A DNA stretch of 5,833 nt from an uncultured Lachnospira sp. (GTDB lineage: Bacteria; Bacillota; Clostridia; Lachnospirales; Lachnospiraceae), in the NCBI GenBank assembly GCA_900772425.1, contig CAAHEK010000283.1:1-5833 (forward strand), read 5' to 3'. Shown piece after piece: positions 1 through 5,450 of the stretch (positions are counted from its first letter, which is position 1; each line of letters opens with the position of its first letter). The notes beneath the pieces were generated by a model that made no database searches, was not told the origin of the DNA, and worked only from the letters and a program-made list of their open reading frames with translations. Both the position numbers and the translations under genes were made by a program.

Positions 1-807
1 ATGACTATCGGCAAGCTGAGGATGTAATCTTAAAAATACAATCCATTTTCCACCCCAGCAGTCTTCAAGTTTTTTTGTGAGTTTCTCATAATCAAGTGAA
101 TACTCTTCTTCATACACCTTTCTTACATTCTGCTGTCCTCCTCCACGGAATGTCGGAGCATACATCACTATCTTATAATCTTTTGGAATATTATATTTTT
201 CCCTTACCAGTCTGTATCTTTCCTTTTTTTGTTCCTTATCAATCAACACATCACATCTTGGTGAACCTGCTCTCAGTGTATTTCCTACTGTAAAAATCAT
301 ATCCTCATATATGTCATCACACCACTTTGAATTTGTAAGAACATAATCTGCCATCTTTGAATCCTTAGAACTTATTAAATATGCAATTTTAGGAAATGAC
401 TGCCTTAAATTGCCTGCCGGTTTAAAGCCAAGTGTCGCGTGCCAGGTCTGTATATACATTTGTCTCTTTCTTTTTAATGTTCCTAATGGTTTTCTGCTGT
501 TATCAACCCATACATTGGCTGTAGACAAATGATATGCTCTGTTCCATATATTGTTCTTTATTACCTTAATCTGTTTAGGAAATGGCTTCGATATGTCATT
601 TACTATCCAATACATATCATACGAAAGCCCTTCATTTATAATTTCCTGTGCTATATACCTTGGATTGCAGCTGTAACCACTCTGCCCCTCTATACTTGTA
701 AAAACTATTTTATTTTTCTTAATAGGAAAAACTCGCATTATAACAAATATGATTGAAGTTCCCAAACCTTTAACTCTTCTATATAACAAATATAATTCAT
801 TCTTCAT
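1..807 (-). CDS. CDP-glycerol glycerophosphotransferase family protein (TagF-like), C-terminus beyond the window
   Basis: The reading frame stays open for 269 codons from an ATG at 807 to the left edge, so the C-terminal part is missing. The family transfers glycerol-phosphate or a related polyol-phosphate from a CDP-activated donor to a growing teichoic-acid-type polymer at the inner face of the membrane. Visible signatures in order are a hydrophobic stretch at about residues 16-28, TSIEGQSGY (38-45) early in the catalytic region, QTWHATLGFK (120-129), ADYVLTNS (153-160), GSPRCDVL (181-188), YAPTFRGG (216-223) and RLHP (260-263). The two conserved histidines, H123 and H262, are both present. 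The usual WHG motif reads WHA here, a variant that may reflect a different donor or acceptor. A GAGG at 820-823 lies 12 nt before the ATG. The Rpn-type gene is upstream on the same strand, but a terminator-like hairpin separates them. The family assignment is firm; the exact substrate is unknown. Confidence 0.9.
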   Translation of the reverse strand, partial: MKNELYLLYRRVKGLGTSIIFVIMRVFPIKKNKIVFTSIEGQSGYSCNPRYIAQEIINEGLSYDMYWIVNDISKPFPKQIKVIKNNIWNRAYHLSTANVWVDNSRKPLGTLKRKRQMYIQTWHATLGFKPAGNLRQSFPKIAYLISSKDSKMADYVLTNSKWCDDIYEDMIFTVGNTLRAGSPRCDVLIDKEQKKERYRLVREKYNIPKDYKIVMYAPTFRGGGQQNVRKVYEEEYSLDYEKLTKKLEDCWGGKWIVFLRLHPQLADSH

Positions 808-828
808 AAATCAGGTCATCCTCGTTAA

Positions 829-866
829 TAAAATATAAGCCCTGCATCCTTAAAAATGCAGGGCTT
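829..866 (-). terminator. Intrinsic terminator-like hairpin
   Basis: An 11-bp perfect stem (837-847 paired with 856-866, containing GCCCTGCAT) encloses an 8-nt loop. On the minus strand it is followed by a T-rich tail (TATATTTTATT), whereas the plus-strand flank is not T-rich, so it would work for minus-strand transcription. It lies about 140 nt after the stop of the Rpn-type gene and ends only about 30 nt before the ATG of the TagF-like gene. It may terminate the Rpn transcript, or sit in the leader of the TagF-like gene. Confidence 0.7.
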
Positions 867-1005
867 CACATAATCATATCAATTACTTATAATCATCCTG
901 AAAAGCGACTCCATTCGCAGCTTCATTTATTATAAATCTTAATATTACAGATTTACATATCCAATATATTATATATATCGGTATTTCATCAGCAAAATTA
1001 AGTCT

Positions 1006-2196
1006 TTATTTAGATTTATAACTTTCCAGTTCTGCTTTTAATTTGCTTATCTGCTCTTCATACTGCTGCTTTATGTCATCACGCTCTTTTATTATGTTAT
1101 CACGCTCTCTTCTTATATTGTCATAATCATCCTGAATACTGTCGCGTTCTTCCTTGATGCTGTCACGTTCTTCCTTGATGTTATCGCGTTCCTCTTTGAT
1201 ACTATCGCGTTCCTCTTTTGCCAGTTCTATCTCCTGTTTCATCTGTTCTGCCTCCTTACGGTATTCATCTACCATAAGCATGGCCGTATTTCTGTCCATA
1301 ATTCTTAATGCTTCCGAAAACATTCCCAACACCTCCTTAGGCCTTACAAGATATGAATCCATATCATTGAATATCTCCGTTAATTCAGGGAATATTTTTC
1401 TTAATAATATAACATCCTCTGTGTTTTCAACCGAAAAAAGCGATAAATATTTCAGTCTGTTATATTTCATATTATCTGTTACAGGCTTTTGATACATACT
1501 GTCATCATAGTCATATTCCACATAATTAACGTCTCCATTTATAATATCAGAATATCTGTATTTCCTGAATGTGTCAAGACTAATAAGATGATATTCCTGC
1601 AAAAGTTCCAGCTCAATTTTGCTGTTAAAAATTGTCTTTCCAACATGAAAATAATTCTTTACATTTTCCCTGCTTATCAAATTATTATTACTTTTTTCAA
1701 AGAAAATAATAGTGTGTACTTTCCGCATATCCTTATAAGAAAATACTTTATTTTTCTTTGCCGACAAATGTCTGTACTGCCTCATTACCAAATCCGAAGA
1801 ATAACATGAAATTCTTTCTGCCGGGAACATATACGGAACCTTCTGGATTTCTATGTTAGCAATGCTGCCATCAGACATTCTTACAACCATATCCATAATT
1901 ATTAAGGTCCCTAAAAAACTTGAGCTTTCATTTGGCAGCACTTCAAGAACCGTAACCTCCTGTCCAAGGATACAGCTCAACAATTCAGACAGTCTTCCTG
2001 CATGAATATCCGGATTAAATATATTTTTAAAAAATGGATCATATAAAAGTGGAAGAGTCTTTCGCCCCTTAAGATAGTCGTGAAAACGTTCTTTCCACTC
2101 CTCATCATGTGACAGATAAGAATACTCATTATAACTATAAGTATCTTTTATAATTGTTTCAATAACCTCATTGTAATAATTTCTGTTGTATCCCAT
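1006..2196 (-). CDS. Rpn family recombination-promoting nuclease / PD-(D/E)XK nuclease family transposase-like protein
   Basis: The protein has 396 residues if it starts at the ATG at 2196. TTG codons at 2199 and 2202 would add one or two residues. The N-terminal half matches the Rpn/PF12784 type of PD-(D/E)XK protein: DPFFK at 53-57, a following helix containing LSELLSCILGQ, then IIMD (D102) and IEIQ (E116, Q118), the expected metal-binding core of this nuclease fold. Known family members promote RecA-independent recombination in E. coli and act as DNA endonucleases; whether this copy is active is unknown. Residues from about 314 to the end form a highly charged coiled coil, with seven near-perfect heptads of the KEERDSI type at 327-375, encoded by a 21-bp tandem repeat. 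A promoter is visible at 2356-2384. The strong ribosome-binding site is not placed for this start, because it precedes an ATG-TTT-TAA in the same frame. No transposon ends or partner genes are visible, so this looks like a stand-alone accessory gene. Confidence 0.88.
   Translation of the reverse strand: MGYNRNYYNEVIETIIKDTYSYNEYSYLSHDEEWKERFHDYLKGRKTLPLLYDPFFKNIFNPDIHAGRLSELLSCILGQEVTVLEVLPNESSSFLGTLIIMDMVVRMSDGSIANIEIQKVPYMFPAERISCYSSDLVMRQYRHLSAKKNKVFSYKDMRKVHTIIFFEKSNNNLISRENVKNYFHVGKTIFNSKIELELLQEYHLISLDTFRKYRYSDIINGDVNYVEYDYDDSMYQKPVTDNMKYNRLKYLSLFSVENTEDVILLRKIFPELTEIFNDMDSYLVRPKEVLGMFSEALRIMDRNTAMLMVDEYRKEAEQMKQEIELAKEERDSIKEERDNIKEERDSIKEERDSIQDDYDNIRRERDNIIKERDDIKQQYEEQISKLKAELESYKSK
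1072..1218 (-). repeat. 21-bp tandem repeat encoding coiled-coil heptads
   Basis: Seven in-frame 21-bp units encode successive heptads: KEERDSI, KEERDNI, KEERDSI, KEERDSI, QDDYDNI, RRERDNI, IKERDDI. The four units nearest the nuclease domain (1135-1218) are almost identical in DNA; the distal three have diverged. The unit length is a multiple of three, so copy-number change would lengthen or shorten the coil without breaking the frame. Confidence 0.9.
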
Positions 2197-2202
2197 CAAC
2201 AA

Positions 2203-2227
2203 TTAAAACATCGATGTCCTTCCTCCT
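2203..2227 (-). promoter_or_regulatory. Strong ribosome-binding site followed by ATG-TTT-TAA upstream of the Rpn-type gene
   Basis: On the minus strand an AGGAGG (2222-2227) and a second AGGA (2217-2220) lie 10 and 5 nt before an ATG at 2211-2209. That ATG is in frame with the Rpn-type gene but is followed by TTT and then TAA (2205-2203). The codons straight after the stop are TTG, TTG and ATG (2202-2194). The AGGAGG is 25 nt from the ATG at 2196, too far for direct use. Either the third codon has become a stop, or a two-codon leader is translated and ribosomes restart immediately downstream. Confidence 0.7.
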
Positions 2228-2355
2228 AATAATTATTCTAAGCTTAGCTAAAATGATAATTAAATATATTATGCTTTTCACATATTAATAAACTGCTATT
2301 ATATTACTATTATATTTTATTAATGGCATAAATATATTCAAATTATCTTAACTAT

Positions 2356-2384
2356 ATTATACATATATTAGTTATTCATTTCAA
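2356..2384 (-). promoter_or_regulatory. Sigma-A-type promoter for the Rpn-type gene
   Basis: On the minus strand a TTGAAA -35 box (2384-2379) is followed after exactly 17 bp by a perfect TATAAT -10 box (2361-2356). The predicted transcript would start near 2349 and carry a leader of about 150 nt before the Rpn-type gene. The surrounding DNA is very AT-rich, so chance TATAAT matches are common; the well-spaced -35 box is what supports this one. Confidence 0.6.
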
Positions 2385-2418
2385 CTACTTTTATAATATT
2401 TTTATTAATATATTTTAT

Positions 2419-2450
2419 TTGACATTCTGCTGCCATAATTATAATATAAT
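2419..2450 (+). promoter_or_regulatory. Sigma-A-type promoter for the licD-like gene
   Basis: A perfect TTGACA at 2419-2424 is followed by two overlapping perfect TATAAT hexamers, at 2440-2445 (15-bp spacing) and 2445-2450 (20-bp spacing). Neither spacing is the ideal 17 bp, so the polymerase may use an intermediate register such as TAATAT at 2442-2447. Transcription would begin at about 2452-2457, giving a leader of about 145 nt that contains the tandem repeat. Confidence 0.6.
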
Positions 2451-2461
2451 TATAGATTATC

Positions 2462-2580
2462 AATATTGGCAGTTTAATTTCATACACTTACTTATTCATA
2501 CACTTACTTATTCATGCACTTACTTATTCATGTATTTATTTATACAAGTATTTATATATGTACATACTTATGCCAATATT
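2462..2580. repeat. 10-bp inverted repeat bracketing the licD leader
   Basis: AATATTGGCA at 2462-2471 and TGCCAATATT at 2571-2580 are perfect inverse complements, 99 bp apart. They enclose the 16-bp tandem repeat and a small inner hairpin (AAGTAT at 2546-2551 with ATACTT at 2564-2569). The right arm runs into six Ts (2579-2584), just before the licD ribosome-binding site. In RNA the arms could close the leader into one large stem-loop; in DNA they could be protein-binding half sites. The promoter lies outside them. Confidence 0.55.
2481..2544 (+). repeat. 16-bp tandem repeat in the licD leader
   Basis: The unit CATACACTTACTTATT occurs at 2481-2496 and 2497-2512 exactly, at 2513-2528 with one change (CATG for CATA), and at 2529-2544 as a degenerate copy. 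The array lies between the predicted transcription start and the licD start codon. It is therefore probably transcribed but not translated. Confidence 0.9.
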
Positions 2581-2591
2581 TTTTGCGAAAT

Positions 2592-2595
2592 GAGG
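2592..2595 (+). promoter_or_regulatory. Ribosome-binding site that fixes the licD start
   Basis: A GAGG lies 5 nt before the ATG at 2601. The only other in-frame ATG upstream, at 2514, lies inside the tandem repeat with no purine-rich site before it, so 2601 is preferred. Confidence 0.7.
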
Positions 2596-2600
2596 TTTCT

Positions 2601-3572
2601 ATGATTAATTATCCTGATAATTACTTTGATGCCGAGACAAGAGACGGCTTTTATATAGAAAAAAAAATGAAACACGCCTGGGCGGCACAGATTGAAGTAT
2701 TGGACGAAATCCGCCGTGTATGCAGAAAGCTTGAAATTCCATTCTTTGCAGATTGGGGAACACTGCTTGGAGCAGTACGCCATAATGGTTTTATCCCTTG
2801 GGACGATGACCTTGATATAGGTATGTTAAGAAATGATTATACACGTTTTTTAAATGAAGCTCCGGCTATACTTGACAATTATTTTGAGCTGAAAAGCCTA
2901 TACAATGACCCTACACATGATAATGTAAAATGTCGTGTTATAAGTGGAAGACATATGAATTTTGATAAAGATTACCTGAACAGATTCCACGGCTGTCCTT
3001 ATGTAGTCGGAATCGACATATTTCCAATCGATTATATTCCTAAAGATAAAGAAAAATGTGACAACCAGCTTCATATGATTGAACTTGTTTTATCCGCAGC
3101 TTCAAGTATCCCACAGAATCCGCCTTACAATGATGAAGTTATTAATCTTTTATCAAGCATAGAACATTCATTTAATGTAAGTTTTAACAAAAACAACAGA
3201 CCATTTCATGAATTAAAAAAGCTTGTAGACATTCTGTGTGCAACCTGCCCACCAGATGAATCCAAAGAAGTATGCTCAATGATAGACCTTGCCGGCGGGT
3301 GGGATTATCATATACCGGTTGAAATGTATGGCAGCACAATCGAAATGCCATTTGAAACAACAACCATCCCGGTTCCTGTAGGATACGATACTATCTTAAG
3401 AACCAAATATGGTGCTGATTACATGACTCCTATAAACCGCAGCAGCTCACATGATTATCCATTTTATAAAAAACAAGAAGCTGCATTGAAAGAAGTCATA
3501 GAAAATGAATTTCACACTACACTTTCCGATTCAGATTTCAACCAGCTTCTTGCCATGAAACTTAAGCAATAA
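2601..3572 (+). CDS. LicD family protein (phosphocholine or related phosphotransferase)
   Basis: The product has 323 residues. LicD proteins have a nucleotidyltransferase-like fold and transfer a phospho-substituent, classically phosphocholine from CDP-choline, onto surface glycans such as LPS or teichoic acid; the human ribitol-phosphate transferases fukutin and FKRP are relatives. The core signature is complete: FADWGTLLGAVRHNG at 49-63 followed by FIPWDDDLDIGM at 64-75, which carries the acidic metal-binding residues (D68-D70, D72), then the NDY motif after R76. CPYVVGIDIFPIDYIP in the middle is also typical of the family. There is no signal peptide or membrane segment, so it should act in the cytoplasm. 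It has its own promoter and is convergent with the oxidoreductase-GDPD gene 27 bp downstream; no terminator hairpin is evident in that gap. The transferred group cannot be told from sequence. No choline uptake or activation genes (licA, licB, licC) are visible, so phosphocholine is not assured. Confidence 0.93.
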   Translation: MINYPDNYFDAETRDGFYIEKKMKHAWAAQIEVLDEIRRVCRKLEIPFFADWGTLLGAVRHNGFIPWDDDLDIGMLRNDYTRFLNEAPAILDNYFELKSLYNDPTHDNVKCRVISGRHMNFDKDYLNRFHGCPYVVGIDIFPIDYIPKDKEKCDNQLHMIELVLSAASSIPQNPPYNDEVINLLSSIEHSFNVSFNKNNRPFHELKKLVDILCATCPPDESKEVCSMIDLAGGWDYHIPVEMYGSTIEMPFETTTIPVPVGYDTILRTKYGADYMTPINRSSSHDYPFYKKQEAALKEVIENEFHTTLSDSDFNQLLAMKLKQ

Positions 3573-3599
3573 TTTATATTTTACTATCTGTCTGCCTTA

Positions 3600-5450
3600 T
3601 TATTTATCCAGATAATTTTGTGGGATATTAGTAAATATATCCGTTGCACCCCATGCACAATATTCGGTCAGATTATCTTCCTTTAAAGACCTTCCATCCT
3701 TATAGAAAGGCTCATCCGCGTTCCACGCCCTTACCGGCATACCGGCACAATAATCCGGCAGTTCATACGCCATGCCTCCGATATAAGGATGAAGTGCATC
3801 TGCACCTGTCTTTCCAGCCAATGCTATACATTCTTCCAAAGAAACTGCAAGTATTGCCGTCTTAGCCTCTTTTGTAATATTTTTAATCATTGCAACCGAC
3901 TCAGGTAAAAATGAAGACCACACAATATATTTCTGCATATGCATCTTTTCTACAAGCTCACAGGCTTTTTCTTCAATTCCCTGATACCTTACAACACCCG
4001 TTTTTAATTCAATATTAATTAGTAAATCATTCTTCTTGCAGTAAGGCTTCATCGCAGTAAGCACTTCTAAAAGGGTCGGTATATGACACTTTCTGCCATT
4101 TTCCTTGGTGTCTCCAAGAAATTCCAGCCTTTGCAATTCCTCTAACGTACTATCCTTGATAGCACAGCTGACTCCTGTAACTCTCTTTGTATTTTCATCA
4201 TGAAATACTACTATTTCCCCATCCTTTGATAACTGGATATCAAGCTCTATTCCTTTTATTCCTCTAAGCTCTGCCGCTGCTTTAAAACTCTCAACTGTAT
4301 TTTCAGGATATAATGTACAGCATCCACGATGTGCCCATATTCCGGGTAAATGCTTCTTGCTTTCTATCTGCTTACTTATAAATCTGCTTTTTTGTCCGAG
4401 TGATGCTTTCGCATTCCAGTCCATAAACTTTTCGATAATTCCGGCCATGCATACACTGACATCCTCCATGCATACACTGACATCCTCCATGCATACACTC
4501 GCAGCCCCTGTATACACGTCTTCACATCCCACATGCCTGTAATCACTGTATCTGTCTGCATCATCTTCTTTATCAGATATTATCTTCAACGCATTTACAT
4601 GATTAATAAATTCTTCTATTTCATATTGAAGTCCGCTTCCCGCATACTCATAACTATAATGTTCAATCTTTCCTGCATCCTCATATCTTACATCGAATTC
4701 CTTTGTAAGCCACCATGGCGATTTTGCAAGAATATATCCATTAGTTCCGGAAATAAGCAGCTGTCCTTCTGTTTTGACTGCCAGACCTGTTTTGACTGCT
4801 GCCATTCTTTCACCGCTATAATTAAAAAATGCTTTAGTATATGTATCAGCTCCATTCTGCGCTCTTTTAGAACAAAATGTTACATCATCATAATCGGTTC
4901 CCAGCAATTTTATAACCGGAAGCAGCACATAGCTTGCAAATTCAAGAAAACTGCCATTATATATTTCATTCTTATATTCTCTTGTATTGATTGGTGTTAA
5001 TCTTGAAAATGCTGCTTCAACATCTACTATTCTTCCAATCCTGCCGCTTTCTGCGACCTCCAAAAGTGCCTTAAATCCCGGACAATAAGCAGTCTTTATG
5101 CCTTCCATAAACACAAGATTTCTTGCCTTTGCAAGACTATATATCTTCAATGATTCTGACTTTGACAATGTTGCAGGTTTCTCACACAATACATGCTTAC
5201 CATTCTTTAAGAAAAATTGCGAGTACTCAAAATGCGTCTCATGTGGAGAAGCTATATAAACTGCATCTATATAATCAAGAAATATATTTTTATCGTTCGT
5301 ATATACTTCAATGTCATACTGTTTTGCAAACTTTTCTGCACTTTCCATATTCGGATTATAGATACAGCCTACCGAAATTTCTTTCATTTTAGATACAGTA
5401 TCAACAAATCTTCCGGCAATTCTACCGGTTCCAACTACACCAATTTTCAT
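3600..5450 (-). CDS. Gfo/Idh/MocA family oxidoreductase fused to a glycerophosphodiester phosphodiesterase
   Basis: This is one 616-residue frame with two enzyme domains. Residues 1 to about 345 form a Gfo/Idh/MocA NAD(P)-dependent dehydrogenase: Rossmann motif GVVGTGRIAG at 4-13, SPHETH at 68-73 and CEKPA at 89-93 with the likely catalytic K91. Residues from about 368 to 616 form a GDPD TIM barrel that hydrolyses glycerophosphodiesters to glycerol 3-phosphate plus an alcohol. Its key residues all look present: HRG (H374, R375), PENT (E383), ELD (E402, D404), FHD (H417, D418) and NIELK (E481). The usual aspartate/histidine pair of the dehydrogenase C-terminal part is not obvious; the matching stretch reads FLEFASY (168-174). 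A Cys-containing heptapeptide repeat sits at 318-335, near the end of the first domain. No signal peptide is seen, so it is probably cytoplasmic. The ATG overlaps the upstream gene's stop (ATGA), with a GGGGAAG nearby, which implies translational coupling. Domain calls are firm; the combined substrate is unknown. Confidence 0.92.
   Translation of the reverse strand: MKIGVVGTGRIAGRFVDTVSKMKEISVGCIYNPNMESAEKFAKQYDIEVYTNDKNIFLDYIDAVYIASPHETHFEYSQFFLKNGKHVLCEKPATLSKSESLKIYSLAKARNLVFMEGIKTAYCPGFKALLEVAESGRIGRIVDVEAAFSRLTPINTREYKNEIYNGSFLEFASYVLLPVIKLLGTDYDDVTFCSKRAQNGADTYTKAFFNYSGERMAAVKTGLAVKTEGQLLISGTNGYILAKSPWWLTKEFDVRYEDAGKIEHYSYEYAGSGLQYEIEEFINHVNALKIISDKEDDADRYSDYRHVGCEDVYTGAASVCMEDVSVCMEDVSVCMAGIIEKFMDWNAKASLGQKSRFISKQIESKKHLPGIWAHRGCCTLYPENTVESFKAAAELRGIKGIELDIQLSKDGEIVVFHDENTKRVTGVSCAIKDSTLEELQRLEFLGDTKENGRKCHIPTLLEVLTAMKPYCKKNDLLINIELKTGVVRYQGIEEKACELVEKMHMQKYIVWSSFLPESVAMIKNITKEAKTAILAVSLEECIALAGKTGADALHPYIGGMAYELPDYCAGMPVRAWNADEPFYKDGRSLKEDNLTEYCAWGATDIFTNIPQNYLDK
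4446..4499 (-). repeat. 21-bp in-frame tandem repeat in the oxidoreductase-GDPD gene
   Basis: Two identical 21-bp units plus a 12-bp partial third encode SVCMEDV, SVCMEDV, SVCM (residues 318-335). A degenerate trace (CEDVYTG) lies just N-terminal, at 309-315. It sits where the last helix of the dehydrogenase domain is expected, so it appears to be a recent duplication of the start of that helix rather than a conserved family element. Confidence 0.9.

Larger units (their letters stand above)
2203..2600. other. Divergent, very AT-rich intergenic region
   Basis: About 400 bp separate the minus-strand Rpn-type gene from the plus-strand licD-like gene. It contains no convincing gene. It holds back-to-back promoters whose -35 boxes are about 34 bp apart, a leader of roughly 150 nt on each side, a 16-bp tandem repeat, a 10-bp inverted repeat, and the ribosome-binding sites of both genes. 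The stretch 2228-2355 holds several TATAAT-like strings but nothing else recognisable. Confidence 0.8.

Noticed and set aside
529..756. Plus-strand frame of 75 codons
   Set aside because: It lies antisense to the TagF-like gene, whose minus-strand frame carries clear family motifs.
901..918. Second small terminator on the minus strand (GCGA/TCGC stem followed by TTTT)
   Set aside because: The stem is only 4 bp, too weak to support.
1154..1492. Plus-strand frame with repeated LSRSS residues
   Set aside because: It is the antisense reading of the coiled-coil repeat of the Rpn-type gene.
1006..2202. Insertion sequence around the Rpn-type, transposase-family gene
   Set aside because: No terminal inverted repeats or target-site duplications were recognised, and Rpn-type proteins are commonly stand-alone.
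2481..2544. CRISPR array
   Set aside because: The repeats are directly adjacent 16-bp units with no spacers and no cas genes.
2514..2600. 29-residue hydrophobic N-terminal extension of the LicD protein starting at the ATG at 2514
   Set aside because: The ATG arises from a single change inside a tandem repeat copy and has no ribosome-binding site. The ATG at 2601 has a well-placed GAGG, and LicD homology begins after it.
2419..2604. Small plus-strand frame of 61 codons ending in an ATGA overlap with licD
   Set aside because: Its start lies on the predicted -35 box, the translation is low-complexity and comes from the repeat array, and there is no ribosome-binding site. The overlap appears to be chance.
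3573..3602. Bidirectional terminator between the convergent licD and oxidoreductase-GDPD genes
   Set aside because: No GC-rich hairpin is present in the 27-bp gap, only a 5-bp TTATC/GATAA pairing at the very end of the minus-strand gene.
4357..4564. Short frames on both strands over the 21-bp repeat in the oxidoreductase-GDPD gene
   Set aside because: They are repeat translations in other frames of a clearly coding region.
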